A stretch of DNA of 64,000 nt from Datisca glomerata (GCA_003255025.1 QANY01008723.1:186001-250000); one strand, 5' to 3'; numbered from the stretch's first letter, positions 11,419-23,510 are shown. Notes: a model not told the origin generated them from the sequence alone. Numbers and translations are program-made.

Positions 11419-11907
11419 TCAGGAGCGATTCATCATCTTTTTAAACTCTTCGAAATTCACATGACCATCGCCATCCACGTCGACTGAGCTGATCATTCTG
11501 CGACAATCACTAAGACTGCGCTTCTCGCCGAGCCGCTTTAGCACCGCGTGCAACTCGTTCACAGAAATCAGGCCGTTCTTGTCGAGGTCGTACAAGTCGA
11601 ACGCGTCGCGTAGCTCCTTATTTCCGCACGCCTCTCCGTTGCCATCGGACCCACCATGGTGAAACTCGGCGAACTCTTCGAGATCAATGTAGCCGTCTCC
11701 GTCCTTATCGATCTCAGACATTATTCTCCGAACTTCGTCAGCAGAAGTTCCGGAGCCGAGTTCACAGAGGACGTCCCTCAACTCGTTCAACGAAATCTTG
11801 CCGTCGCCATTCTTGTCGAACTTGTTGAATACCTTCTTTACCTCGTCCATGGGCCCTAACGTGCCCAACATCTCCGAACCAGGTTTTGAAACTAAACTCT
11901 TCGCCAT
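11419..11907 (-). CDS. Calmodulin-like protein (CML23/24-type), four EF hands
   Basis: A single-exon gene for a 162-residue calcium sensor. It binds Ca2+ and is expected to change shape and bind target proteins in cytosol or nucleus; no enzymatic domain is present. Four canonical 12-residue EF-hand loops are visible: residues 31-42 (DKNGDGKISLNE), 67-78 (DKDGDGYIDLEE), 107-118 (DLDKNGLISVNE) and 143-154 (DVDGDGHVNFEE). Each has Asp at position 1, Gly at 6 and Glu at 12, so all four should bind calcium. The ~20-residue N-terminal extension and the GEKRSLSDCRRMISSVD linker resemble the Arabidopsis CML23/CML24 (TCH2) group. That group is touch- and stress-induced; induction here is inference. 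The start at 11907 is the first ATG after a plausible TATA box and short leader. Absence of introns is normal for the family. It appears intact, with a TGA stop at 11419-11421. Confidence 0.93.
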   Translation of the reverse strand: MAKSLVSKPGSEMLGTLGPMDEVKKVFNKFDKNGDGKISLNELRDVLCELGSGTSADEVRRIMSEIDKDGDGYIDLEEFAEFHHGGSDGNGEACGNKELRDAFDLYDLDKNGLISVNELHAVLKRLGEKRSLSDCRRMISSVDVDGDGHVNFEEFKKMMNRS

Positions 11908-11992
11908 TAGAGACAGAGAGAAAGAGAGGATGCTTTTCAGTAGAAATGGAGAAATTGTTGAAATTATTTCTTCAGAGAAACAAAGTTAAGAG

Positions 11993-12004
11993 TAATATAT
12001 AAAA
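11993..12004 (-). promoter_or_regulatory. TATA box of the calmodulin-like gene
   Basis: Minus-strand TTTTATATATTA lies about 85-95 bp upstream of the start codon. Transcription would begin near 11965, giving a leader of roughly 55-60 nt. Confidence 0.6.
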
Positions 12005-12527
12005 TGGGGAGTTCACGCGGTTTCATCTTAAAAGTGGTTGTTGAGGCGGTGATCCTGAGTGTGTGAGCCGCATTAGATGTTGATAGGTACTCGAACCTTA
12101 TTCTATATATTTTGACTTCGATATTTAGTATGTTGCCTTTCATGTATCGCCACGTGTACAGTGTGCAGGCGGATCAGCTGATTATTATTAAAAGATGCGT
12201 GGGTCCCACTGGAAGTTTTCCGGTATTGTTGAGTTTATACCTGCTTTACGAATACGCGTGAATTACATTTTTTTAAAAGAAATTACATTAATTCATTTTC
12301 CATGATAAATAATTTAAATTTTATGTCAGAAATGTATATTCTATATTAGCCCCTCTTGTTTATTTTAGTTGTCAATTTGATCCTTTAAATTTTAATGAAG
12401 TTAATTTGGCCGTCAAAAGATCAAATTTTATGCAATTTAGCTCCTCAAGCCAAGACACTACGAGGTTTTGATATCCTAACCAAGTAATAAATATGCTTGA
12501 CACGACATCATTTTTTTTTACAATATA
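12005..12527. other. Upstream region of the calmodulin-like gene
   Basis: About 520 bp between the TATA box and the next repeat. No coding frame. GGATCAGCTGATTATTATT near 12170 and CACGTG at about 12151 (a G-box core) are possible control sites for the gene, unproven. The stretch at 12345-12440 looks like a common dispersed repeat. Confidence 0.35.
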
Positions 12528-13713
12528 TGTTTAGGGTGAAGTGTGATATGAGTGACCTAATCTATGATAAGTAAGTTCGAGAACTAGTGATCGGAGGGTG
12601 AAGGATAGGCAACCTTAGGCGGTCGCCGGACGGTGACAAATACTTTTGAAACTCTAAGGTAGGTTAAAACTTCAATGAGGGAATATTCTCGAGGTTTTCT
12701 CTCTCGATCGGTGAGAATTGAATGCCCCAATAATGATATCAAGGGTCATTTATATAGATAGGACCAGGTGTGGACCGCTAGCGCTCCCTCATGATGATCA
12801 TGTGATAACAATGTGAACATATCTAACACGTGAAAACATCACGAACTTAAAACGACAACACATTATAAACGTGGTCATACTTCATTCTCTCAACTGGTTG
12901 TGCCTCAGCGACATCGAGCAGTCAGATTATAGACGTTAGACTCACATTGCATAACAGCCTTTGAAGGAGACTTCCTGTTGTCGAGTTTCCATGGAGGTAG
13001 ATTGAACGGCGAGATACGTGTAGCGGAGCACGGGCCGCCCACCATAGAGACAGGGTGAGGTGCCTCTACCCATCGTGGGGGCAGGTGGAGGTCCATCAAC
13101 CCACCGCGGGACCAATTCGACTCTTAAGAAACGGTTCACGTCTTTTTTATCCTTCTTCCCCATAAGGTTGCATATCTAAGGTGCCTAAGGAGGCCATACT
13201 CATCGAGTAGTTTTTTCTCTCTTGGTATAGCGTAATCTTGTCCTAATCCTACCAGACCACAGCCCTCAGATTATTCCCAGGCAATGAAAGGTTCTCAAAA
13301 TTATCACTAAGTCTGTAGACATGTACTACACTTTTAATACGTAATTTCATATAGCGGAAATCACCGTCTTTAAAAGTTTAGGGAGCGTCCTTCTCAGTCA
13401 TAGATCATGTGAAGCTTATCGTTTCGCCACATAGGAGTCATGTGGGTGTATTTAGACGTCACGTGTTCAATCTTGACACGTCACTCTCAATGATGCTAAA
13501 CCATATTTACATCAACCACATGTTCAAGGTTGAAGGCAAAGCAATTAAGCTTGAACATAACTTCTGATTTGAACGTTGCATCATTCGCATGATTTGTGGG
13601 CTTGACGTCTCCATCAATTTTTGAAATAAATCATGGGACATATATCGTTGTTTTATTATTACAGTGTAAGAAGAGATCATGGGACATATATGTAGACCTC
13701 GTTTAGCACTACA
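12528..13713 (-). repeat. Solo-type gypsy LTR, element A family
   Basis: The inverted stretch 12540-12670 matches the right part of the element A LTRs (for example CGGAGGGTGAAGGA and AACTCTAAGGTAGGT). The stretch 13500-13620 matches the left part of the 3' LTR at 5735-6196. About 770 bp lie between these blocks against about 120 bp in the element A LTR, so the two are length variants. A minus-strand TATA box sits inside (12747-12760). No internal region or second LTR adjoins, so it reads as a solo LTR. I found no matching 5-bp flanks (ATATA against TCATC), so the ends, or the solo status, are not certain. Confidence 0.6.
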
Positions 13714-15540
13714 TCATCATCTTGTAGTGATCTTGTACAATAAATTAACTTCAAACAATGTTCCATAAAGAAGAAAATAAATAAATATTCTCTTAAAACT
13801 CATGAAAATGAAAAATCCATGAAAGAAGGAAGAAGACAAGTAAAATAAAATAAAACTTATACATATTCCAGATAGAAGAACTAACAATCTTTTATTGTTG
13901 CAGGAAGAAGGAAGAAGACGAAGAGGAAAATGAAGAAGTAGAAAAATGAAAAACGAAGAAGGAGAGATGGGATGGGTATGTAGGTTTTGAGTGTTAAGTG
14001 AGTAGATTATGATATTTGATCGGATAATTTGTAAGAAGTGCAATGAGAGAAAAAGTGAACAAATGAAGGAAAAGTGGGACAGTAGTCAAGATAAGCAAAA
14101 AATTTATAAGGATATAACTCTACAAAATGATTAGTGTAGAAGTTTATTATAGCAAAAAATTCATAATAAACACAGAATATTATAGTGTAACTGTAGTGGC
14201 TTAAAAATACGCCAATTCATATTGTCTTTTGACTCCTGAATTTAAGTGCAAAAAACTTATCTAAGAATGGGTTATTTACACATTTGAATAAAAAATGAGA
14301 CTTTTATTAAATTTCGGTAAAAAAAAACATATTGGCCTGAGTTTGAGTCTTTTGCTGTTGAAGCGCGTATAAGGTGAGACAGACTTTGTCTGACAAAGAA
14401 AACTAATGTAGCCAAACTACCATTTGAAAACGACATGACTTATTGAACAATTTGTTATTATATAATTGTGCTGAATCAAAATTGTTAAGCAATTTTATCA
14501 GTCTACCCTACCCTACCGGCCGTCTTTTTCTTTTTGTACTAAGTAGATTAAGACGTCCAAATTTTGTATCAAGGATAGTAATGAAACAGAAAACGCAATA
14601 AAAAAACACATATTTATAGCAGTCTACTTCATTATAAGATCTACGTCTAATTTAACTCCGGTGTATTTTCACCATATGATAAAAAAAAATTACAAGATGA
14701 TCCTTCTCGTTCTACTCCTCTTTATATTGTTAGACACCTAAACTTGATTGCGTAACTTATTTTATAGAGTGAGGATATTAAGACGATCTAATACAAATAC
14801 AAAATACTTAAAGTAAATTCTGAGTATTTAATTAATAGATGTATAGGCTTTATACTCTGACATCTTATACAACACTTAGTTTAAGCGCTTTTTTGAGACG
14901 AACCTATAGTACACCATTTTTTAAAAGTTCTAATTTACCCTTCATTTCAATCAAGATTAGTCAAATTAATAGGTCTTATAAGAGATTTCTTCTCTAAATA
15001 GATTAACATCTTATGACTAATTTTTGTTTGGATAATGAAGGAGACCTTGTTAGCTTAAAGATGATTAATTGCTTTGAAGACGAAAGTGTTATTTTTTTAA
15101 GAGCCTCGTTTAACTTATTTGATCCCATAGTTTCATATAACATGTTACGTTATGATGCAAATAATGGTTAATTAAACGATTAATAAAGAATTATATAGTT
15201 GACCATGACTAAGTATACGAAGAAACAGTTTTGAGATCAAAGAAGGATTTGAAAATTCAGAAAACAAAATGCAAAGGCTGAGATTGAGGGGTTCATGGGA
15301 TTCCAAACGTTATCATGTATTACTTGATTATTTCAACATTTTTCTTATTCCACTTAATGGTCACAATCCTTATTTAATTTGCTAATATGTATTTCATATA
15401 ATTAGGTACTATTTGAATTTCTTTATTTTGCTAACTTTTAATACTCTGCAATTGTAATATTTTTAGAACGGTTGAACTTGATTCTGAGTTTCATCAAGTT
15501 CACGCTAATTAATTATAATTATCACTTTTCTTTTTCTTGT
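13714..15540. other. AT-rich intergenic region, no gene
   Basis: No frame with a recognised domain. A-rich purine stretches at 13790-14000 give a spurious pyrimidine-rich frame on the other strand. CACTACATCATCATCTTGTAGTG at 13708-13730 is a short inverted repeat without other transposon features. Confidence 0.4.
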
Positions 15541-16843
15541 AGAAAATCAAGGTATGCCGGTGGATGGTACAACCCCCAATAAAAAAAGCACTGGAAACCC
15601 TTTACTGGCGGTTTTTTTCAGAATCGTCGCTACAGGTCTTTTAAATCCTTAACTCTCATGAAACCCTCAAAGCTGCGAATTATTTTTCCCCCAAACCCTC
15701 TCTCAGGAGGTTGTTGTTGTCAACGGTGCTCCTCTCGGTCGCTCCTCGCCGTTGTTCATCCACCTGTATCTCTCTCTCTGTAACTTATTAACTCAGCATC
15801 TTCACCCGCGTTCTGCAATTTTTTATTTCGCATCTAAGATTTACTGATCCAGGTTTTTGAGTTAGTCTTGACTTTCACTGATTTGAGGTTTTGAGTTAAT
15901 TCAGCTAATGATCTATACTTTTAAGTTGCTTGAAATTAAAGTGTTCGAGATTATTTATGCATATTGAAGTGTTGAATATCTTCACAGTATTTGTTTGAAA
16001 TTGAAATTGAGAGTGAAATAATGAAGTTGAAGTGTTAAATATCAGCTGGTTAAGTGGTTATTTGGGAAAAAAACTTAATGCGGTTTGGATGAGTCTGCTT
16101 TGATTTGTATCCTGACTAATCTCAGCATAATAGTAGACATGACTTTTACTCTTCTCATCCTGGTTTAAGTTCTTATTGCAGTCATAAATAGCCAATTTAG
16201 CTTAACAAATTTGCGTTGTTAATTGGAAGGAAAAGTTGGATGAAAAATTCTCCTCTGTTTTGTTGGGAATTAAGTACCATTCTGCTTTTGCATTCTTCAT
16301 TTGGTGGCTGAAGAATTGGATTAGAGAACGGATTTGGAATGTGAAATGATAGAACTTGATTTTGGCTAATTTCTGTCTAATATCCCAGGAACAAAAATGG
16401 AAGAGGAAAACACATGGCCTCTTATATATTTATTTAATTATAATTATGTTTTATTGGTATTTATACATATAACTCACTTACGTTGGTTATAAAACACTTA
16501 CGTTGGTTATAAACCAATCCAAACAAACAATCGAAGCGAAATTTGAAATAATAAGTTTGTTCTTAATAGTATGGACTCTTTTGCATCTTTAGTATGGTAA
16601 GAAATATTGATAAACTGAGCTCAACATGATGTAATTAAATGTAAGTCGTTGAATTTTTGCAGCCAATAAATATTGCATATATTTTTTTTCTAGAGGGCAC
16701 CTATGGCAGCGGTTATAAACCTTCGTCATAGGTGCCAAAAAAAAAATTTCTCCACCTTTACCGGTGCACAAATTTTTTTCGATGGTTAAAATCACTGGCA
16801 TAGGTCAAAATAACCATCAGTAAAGATGGATTTTCTTGTAGTG
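15541..16843. mobile_element. CACTA-like non-autonomous DNA transposon, degenerate
   Basis: The right end at 16843 reads TTTTCTTGTAGTG, the inverse of the CACTACAAGAAAA terminus of plant CACTA elements. It is preceded by subterminal motifs (CACCTATGGCAGCGG at 16698, CACTGGCATAGG at 16791). The left end at 15541 reads AGAAAATCAAGGTATGCCGG with subterminal TACTGGCGGTTTTTTTCAG. This corresponds to the inverted right end (AGAAAATCCATC...TATGCCAGTG) but has lost CACTACA. The interior (15650-16650) has no transposase. A CT-rich, gene-leader-like stretch at 15660-15800 could be a captured host fragment, which is inference. Confidence 0.5.
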
Positions 16844-17164
16844 TTCATTATTTTAATTAGTCATTTGCTTGTTACCAATATATTTCTTTCTTTCTTTCTC
16901 TATCCACTACCAAACTTTTCTTATTAATATTAATGATATGGTGATTTGCAAAAACATTTACACACCAATTTTATGTTGCCGGATCAACCTGCTGACTCCT
17001 TCGTCTTCTCTCAGAATCTGGAAATCTCGCAAGAGGAAAAACTATCCCCAAAATCTTACAATTGTTCTCGGTAAGGAATCTAAGCTTAGTTTGATACAGG
17101 ATGCTCTCCAAGCATACCACGTAGTGGGTTCCACCGAGCGGTCCTACTATGTGCCATGAATATT

Positions 17165-18080
17165 ATAAGTTAGAACGCTCGAGGATTGGGGAATCCTGGA
17201 GCGTTCAACTCCTTACGTCACATTATGCATACGCAACATCCTTATGTGATGTTTGTTATGGAATCTAAAATGTCTTGTTCTGAGGCGGAAGTTAGTCAGT
17301 GTAAAATCGAGTTTCGTAATTCACTGGCTATTGATAGTATTGGTGGTAAGGGAGGGCTTATCCTGTTCTGGAAGGAGAGTCTCATTTTGAACATGAAGTC
17401 TTATTCAGTTGGGCATATTGATGCCGAAGTCAGATTTAGCATTGGGGTTTGATGGAGGTTCTCTGGCTTTTATGATAACCCGTATCAAGAATTGAGGCAT
17501 AATAATTGGACCCTCATTAGGAAACTAGCCTCTTTGTTCAGTCTTCCTTGGCTTGTGATGGGAGATTTCAATGAGATCCTCACGGATGATGAAAAATTAG
17601 GTGGAACTTCGAGGTCTCCTCACCTTATTAAAGACTTTTGGGACTGCATTGGGGACTGTAACTTGGCTGATATGGTGTTGAAAGGTCCTAAATTCACTTG
17701 GACGAACAACATAGATGGTGAGGATCTTATTGTGGAGGTTTTGGATAGGGCTTTAGTGTCCTCGTTGTGGCAAAATCTGTTCATCTTGGTTGTGTTAACG
17801 CATCAGGAATTTTTGTCGTTCGATCATAGGCCGTTAGATCTCAATCTGGGGCATGGTGTTTGTTTTCATAGACACGACATGCGTAGTAACTTCAAATTTG
17901 AAGCTATGTGGTCCAATCATGAGGATTGTAGTAGTGTGATTAACAGGGCTTGGTTGACTATCAGAAACGAGAGTCCCTCTCTGTTTGACAAGCTTAACTT
18001 TTGCTTCGAGGTGCTACGATCTTGTAGCTGTGATACTTTTGGGAAAATCCCTAAGAAGATAAAGGATTGTCAAAGCTAGA
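17165..18080 (+). pseudogene. LINE 1 ORF2, endonuclease domain
   Basis: AP-type endonuclease that nicks target DNA to prime reverse transcription. It begins in the RGLGNPGAF segment (plant L1s have NCRGLGNP here). It continues through FVMESKMS and GGLILFWKE, has a break at 17450-17490, then WLVMGDFNEIL (the GDFNE active-site segment, about 17550), GPKFTWTN and SFDHRPL (the SDH-type motif, about 17820). In-frame stops at about 17450 and 18078 break the protein. Confidence 0.8.
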
Positions 18081-18179
18081 TTGAGGCTTTTTATGTCGGC
18101 CTCTCCCTCCCCCAACCGTCTCAGATCTGCATAACGAGCTTAACGAGCTCATTTTCCATGAGAAGACTTATTGGATGCA

Positions 18180-18912
18180 ACATGCCAAAGCGAACTGGAT
18201 GAAGGATGGAGACACAATACAAAATTTATCCATGGGCGTGCTTCTAATAGGAAAAAGAACAATCTAATTTCAAGTATTTATGATAGTAATAACATGTGGA
18301 GAGTTACCACTGAGGAGATCAGCCGGGTTTTCCTTTGTTACTTTGTGGATTTATTTAACTCTACCAACCCTTCTTCTGGGATGACAGACTAGGTTGTCGA
18401 GCTATTCCCAATCTGATTTCTCAAAAAATGAATGATGATCTTACTAGGGCTTTTACGGATTCTGAAGTCAAAAAATATATTTTTAGTATACATCCCTTCA
18501 AGAGCCCGGGTCCTTATGGGTATCCTGCTCATTTTTTTCAGAGATATTGGAACACGGTCAACTCTGATGTGATACACTTATGTCTTCATTGTCTTAATGA
18601 AGGAGCGAATTTGAATATGGTGAACCGAACTAACATTGTGCTTATCCCAAAATCCTTCAACCCTAAGAAGCTGAGTAAGTTCAGGCCGATCAATCTGTGC
18701 AACGTTCTCTATAAGACTATGTCTAAAGCGATTGCATATTGTCTCAAACCTTGGCTGCCGAGGATCATTACCGAGGAGCAGAGTGCATTCATCAAAGGTC
18801 GCCTCACCACTGATAACATTTTGATTGCCCAGGAACCGATGCATGCCCTACCAAGGAAGAAAATAAGGAAGAAAGGTTTTGTCACGCTGAAGATTGACGT
18901 TAGTAAGGCCTA
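18180..18912 (+). pseudogene. LINE 1 ORF2, N-terminal reverse transcriptase
   Basis: The linker GWRHNTKFIHGRASNRKKNN (usually GDxNTKFFHxxA) is followed by a frameshift region. RT fingers and palm follow: FKSPGPYGYPAHFFQRYW, KLSKFRPINLCNVLYK, EEQSAFIKGRLTTDNILIAQE and LKIDVSKAY, which carries the first catalytic Asp. The frame then leaves LINE homology exactly where DRVEW-like residues should follow. The break coincides with the gypsy complex. Confidence 0.85.
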
Positions 18913-18928
18913 CATGCATGCCCTACCA

Positions 18929-19207
18929 CGACGATGGCGTTTTGGTTTTGTGCCCAGCATCCAGCGTTGTGGCACTGGCATGCTATTCTGTGCCCAGCGT
19001 CACGATGCTGGCCCTTCTGTCCAGGTCAGTTCTTTTCTCGTTTTACTCACATTTTTTCCTTCCAACTTTTTAAAATCAACCAAATGCATTTGAATATCAA
19101 ACATATAAGATAAAAATAAAAACAAACTTAAATCAAGTAATAAATCTAAAAGAACCAACAAAATTAAAATTAAGATGATCTAAAATGAGTATTAAAAACA
19201 CTCATCA
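18929..19207 (-). repeat. Left LTR of element B, truncated
   Basis: It matches 24570-24849 and 27200-27475 (for example CATTTGAATATCAAAC and ACAAAATTAAAATTAAGA). It ends CACTCATCA at 19207, next to ATACCCCAAAGCTT, which on the minus strand is the polypurine tract AAGCTTTGGGGTAT. The outer ~1 kb is missing, together with part of LINE 1. Confidence 0.75.
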
Positions 19208-20900
19208 AATACCCCAAAGCTTAACTTTTTGCTAGTTTTCGGCCAAACCCACAAATCAAACAAGAAAATAATACTCTAATTATGAAAAACTATGGAACAA
19301 GAGATGAAATATTTTGACTAATGAAACTTGCCTAAGAGATTTCAAAATAGAGATAACCCAAGAAAAACTTCTGAATTGTGATCATGTAGAATCTTAACAC
19401 AAATTTCAACTTACACTTTACCTTGAAAAATCTCAAGTGGGTGTGTGTCGCCTTAAATGAGTTTATACAACCAAGTCTTATAAGAGCGGATCCATTAATC
19501 TATTACTAAATTAGAACTCCATTAGCCAATTCATGTCACTCTCCACTAATGTAGACAAACCATAACACTTAGGACCGTTAGGACTTTCATAGGCTTGTGT
19601 TGTATAGTTAAAGTTTAGGGTAGGATAAAGGGTATTACTTTTGTTCAATCTTTACCCATAGTCACACAAACATTATAGTAATCTAGGAGCTTAAACCAGC
19701 ATCTCTTGTCACACCCCCAAACTTATCACTTTCCACAACTTGTTTTATTTACCACACTAATTTTTTTTATTTCTTTAAGCTTCTCATTTTTTTAACAAGC
19801 TTTCAACTAATAACTCATAAACCGGTTGGTTTTAAGGTATTATGTTTTGAGACACCCCTTCGTGCTTAATCACTCAATTCCAGGAGACCACGAAATCACT
19901 ATTTTTTCAAAACTCCTCTCATCCAACCAAAATGTCATAGCTCCATGTATTTTTCTAGAACATCCACATACTACAAGTAAAATGGGTAATTTGGGAAGGA
20001 TATTTTTTTAATGCTAGGCAACTGTATGAGTGGTAAAGAAAATGACTATTTAGGCTCAACAGAGGTAACTAGGGAAACAAATATGCATAGGTTGGCTTGA
20101 AATTTTTAAACAGTCCAAAAATGACCTAAATCATGTCCTAAGTGTAGCGTAGCCTAGGATTTCACCTCGAGTAACAATCAAACTAGTTATAGAGTTATTG
20201 TGAGATCATTTTTTATTCTTTAAGTCATATAAGCCTTCTCTAAGTAAAAGACAATCAAATGCTTAAGACTAGGTGCTCAACATGTTAGGATTTTCAAGTG
20301 AAATGCAAACCAATAAATGGTTCAAAACATACACATATACACAATTTCATCATTTTTTTCAAATTATATATAAAAAACAATCTCATCATAGGCTAGTGTT
20401 GTCAAATACGGAATGTCAAAATTTTAATAAAGCCACCACCCCCAAACTTAAAACTTTCATTGTTCTCAATGAAAAGCAAATATGTAAAAAGAGTAAGTAG
20501 AGAGAACTTCCCTGAATAAGGATGAGCTTTCATCCTCATCATTCACAATTTATCTACAAATGAGGTAAAAATGGTGCTTGAGCCAAATTCATCCAAGGTC
20601 AGATGTCGCGACGTTGGAAGGTCAGCGTCGTGAAGCTAAACATTATGTCCATATTTTTTTAATGTAAAAACATGAATAAACCAAAACAAAATAAGTAAAA
20701 GAAATTGATAAAAAAATAAAATAAATAAAAAATTGAAATAACGAAAATAAATTCAGGTTATCTCCCGGTAACGCTTGCTTTAATGTCTTTAGTCGGACAT
20801 AATAATCATCCAAAAATGACTTCACCCATTGTCCAATGACTTTAAAATTCCATTTGTGTAACAAATTGACCACCCTAAGGTCGTTTGTGCTCTCTCAACA
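19208..20900 (-). other. Element B internal untranslated region (left copy)
   Basis: No coding. It matches 24850-26450 collinearly (ATGTCATAGCTCC, TCTAGAACATCCACATACTA, AGCCTTCTCTAAG and others), with indels. It lies between the protease remnant and the left LTR, where a full Athila would carry RT, RNase H, integrase and an extra spacer. Confidence 0.7.
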
Positions 20901-21005
20901 CCCTCAACAGTTTATCTTTTTGTTCCCCATTTAATGAAGCATAGATAATGATAGGAAGAGTGGATGCTTCTCTCATAAAATTGTACCGAAGATGGAGGTC
21001 TAACA

Positions 21006-21700
21006 TCAGTGGTTTTTCAATGGATGGTAGGTGCTAGGTTTACCTTCTCCCAATTTTGAACAAGGCCTCTTCATGAATATGGATGGGGTTGCTTCCAACT
21101 GATTAACACTCTCCAAAATCCCTAGATTCGCCTTGTCAATAACCCCAACTAGACATACTTCCAATGGTTCACTCAGATCACCAGTGCGAATTGCTTCCTC
21201 AAAACATACTTCTGCACGATCCACCCGCAAATAACTATTCACATCATTTGAGTGTTTTATTGCTTTGAAGACGTTAAAAATTACCTGATCTTCTTGCAGT
21301 CTCAGAAAAAAGTTCTCATTTTTACACATCAATGAGAGTTATTCCCATAGCTAAGACTCGTCTACCAAGAATAATGAAAATTTCTCAGTTTTTCTCCATG
21401 TTAAGAACAATAAAATTAGTTGGAAAAATAAATTTATCCACATTTACCAAGACATCCTCAATAATCCTCCGTGGATATTTAATAGAACAATCATCTAATT
21501 GTAAAGAGATTGTCGTAGGCTTAATTTTTCAAAGACCTAGCTTCTTGTAAACTGAAAAATGCATCAAATTAATACTAACCCCAATATCACATAGAGCTTT
21601 TTCAAAATAAGAATTGTCAATGGTGCATGGAATTGAAAATCTTCCAGGATCATTTAGCTCCGGGATAAATTATTTTACAAGATAGCACTGCACTTCTCAG
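21006..21700 (-). pseudogene. Element B retroviral-type aspartic protease remnant
   Basis: Minus-strand coding resembling the end of Athila-type protease: IEDVLVNVDKFIFPTNFIV (about 21470-21410), a LGRR-type segment, then FLRLQEDQVIFNVFKAIKHS (about 21300-21240). In the family this enzyme cleaves the Gag-Pol polyprotein. There are stops in the DxEKN-LGRPFL interval and just before the FLRLQE segment. The frame at 21332-21006 carries the C-terminal part. Coding then stops instead of passing into RT. Confidence 0.65.
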
Positions 21701-22438
21701 TACATGCAACTGTTCATACTACTCTTGCTTTCTATTATTCAAGAGAATTTCCTTCGTGAATTTGACATAGCTCAACAATTGTTCCAAAGTATCAACAAAA
21801 GGAATGTTGATATGTAATTTCTTAAACACATCAAGAAACTTACAGAATTGTTTGTTCGATTTCTGCTTGTGGAACTGTTGAGGGAATGGAATAGGTGGGA
21901 CATAAGGAGGATGATTATCAGGAAAAAGCTTTGACTTAGGCTTGTCTTCCTTCTTTTCTAATTTCTCGATAAAATCATCACCTATAACCTCATTTTGTGC
22001 ATCAACTGGCTGAGAATCTTCAACTGTTACTTTCTTCAGTTCTGCTAACTCCTTGCCACTATAAAGGATAATGGCGTTTACTTGTTCTTTTGGATTCTTC
22101 TTAGTGAGTATTTTTTAGTGAGTATTTTTTATAGTTGACCCATTTGAAGCTCCAAATTCTGAATAGACGTAGCTTGGTTATGAATACTAGTTTCTTGCCT
22201 CTAAAGTGTTTCATCCATTCTTGCCATAAATTGATTGGTATTGACTGTGAGTTGGGCTACAGCATCATCTAAAGAAATTTAGACTACTGAGGCTGAAAAT
22301 GAGGCTGAGTACCAACTGATGGATTTATCGTATTGTGACTATTCTTCCAAGAGAAATTATGGTGATTTTGTCATCCTTGATTGTAGGTGTTGGAGAATGG
22401 TTTATTCTGCCTATAGTAATTCTAAAAAAATTAATATG

Positions 22439-23154
22439 TTATGACTGAGAAGGAGCAAAGAGATTACCGGCTTGACATTCAATACTAGGATGAGATCTAT
22501 TCCATAAATTATAAACTTCATGTGTAGCATGAATAGCACTAGCATTAGCGGTGAAAGAACTCAATTGCTTGGATAGTGTAGCTACTTGAGCAGTCAGAGC
22601 GGTAAAAGCATCGACTTCATGAACTCCATGAATCTTTCTCGGTATGTTGCACTCAGTTGGCCATTGATAGGCATTAGCAACAATTTCTTCAAGTAAAGCA
22701 TAAGCATCCTCATGTGTTTTGCCCATCAAAGCACCTATTGTTGCTATTGTTCAGGGGGTTCATGATGTGGGCATCCACTCAACATCTTTTTAAGCATCTC
22801 CCAAGTTATATAAAGAGTCTCCATATCATATTGGAGAAAGATAGTGGTCTCATTCCTTATATTGACTGTTTTAGCATGTGGAAATAATTTAGCCAAAAAT
22901 CAGAAAGTCCATTCCAAGTGGTGATTGTCAGCAGGCAAAGAGTTCAACCAACTCTTAGCCTTATCCCGAAATGTAAATGGAAATAATCTCAGCCTAATTG
23001 CATCAGTTGAGACATTATTGTGCTTGAATGTCTCAAAATTTTCAAGAAAAGTGACTATGTGAACATTTGGGTCATTATTGGGTAAACCACTAAACTGATT
23101 CGCTTGCACCATGTGAATAATATATAGCCGGCTTAATCTCAAAATTGTTGGCAT
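22439..23154 (-). pseudogene. Element B gag, degenerate (Athila-like)
   Basis: First segment at 23154-22900: QFSGLPNNDPNVHIVTFLE, FETFKHNNVSTDAIRLRLFP, DKAKSWLNSLPA, the capsid signature of Athila gag. After a break, 22729-22439 carries the later gag segment (QWPTE, VHEVDAFTALTAQVATLSK). Further left (about 22440-22330) frame-shifted sequence encodes NTYNQG and NHHNFSWKN-like segments typical of the gag C terminus. Stops and frameshifts separate the parts. Confidence 0.75.
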
Positions 23155-23490
23155 TAATAATATTGCATTGACTGACAGATACGACTTTATTGACTACCGA
23201 CATAGTATAGTTTTGAATTGCCTAGTTATTTTGGTTGTTTACAATTTTAGAATTTTCTCTAACGCCATCCATGATTTCTTGAGGTTGTTTAGAAGCTTGT
23301 CTCCTCAGTTTTATATTTCGACGATAAGTTCACTCGATTTCTAAATTCAGAGGAATCAAATTTTCGCTTCCAAGTTGTCTTATACACCTAAGAGAATGTC
23401 TGAAAATTTAAAATACTAAACAACCGTAAATAAAAAAAAGACTCAAAGTAAAATTAAGGATACGTAATTTCAATATTAATAAACAAAATC

Positions 23491-23510
23491 AATCCCAGGC
23501 AACGACGCTT
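23491..23510 (-). promoter_or_regulatory. Primer-binding site of element B (tRNA-Asp type)
   Basis: Minus-strand AAGCGTCGTTGCCTGGGATT resembles the Athila primer site (TGGCGCCGTTGCCGGGGA, complementary to the tRNA-Asp 3' end), with several mismatches. It lies between the central LTR and gag, as expected. Confidence 0.6.

Noticed and set aside
11656..11989. Plus-strand frames opposite the calmodulin-like gene
   Set aside because: They are antisense shadows of a clearly coding minus-strand gene.
12905..13163. Two overlapping minus-strand frames, GC-balanced
   Set aside because: They lie inside the solo-type LTR; Pro/Gly-rich strings in two frames with no domain.
13708..13730. CACTACA...TGTAGTG inverted pair as a CACTA terminus
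   Set aside because: The spacing is only 9 nt and no subterminal repeats are present; chance or LTR-edge sequence is likelier.
18960..19093. C-terminal part of the frame starting at 18428
   Set aside because: It runs from LINE RT into inverted LTR sequence; the residues after SKAY are not protein-coding.
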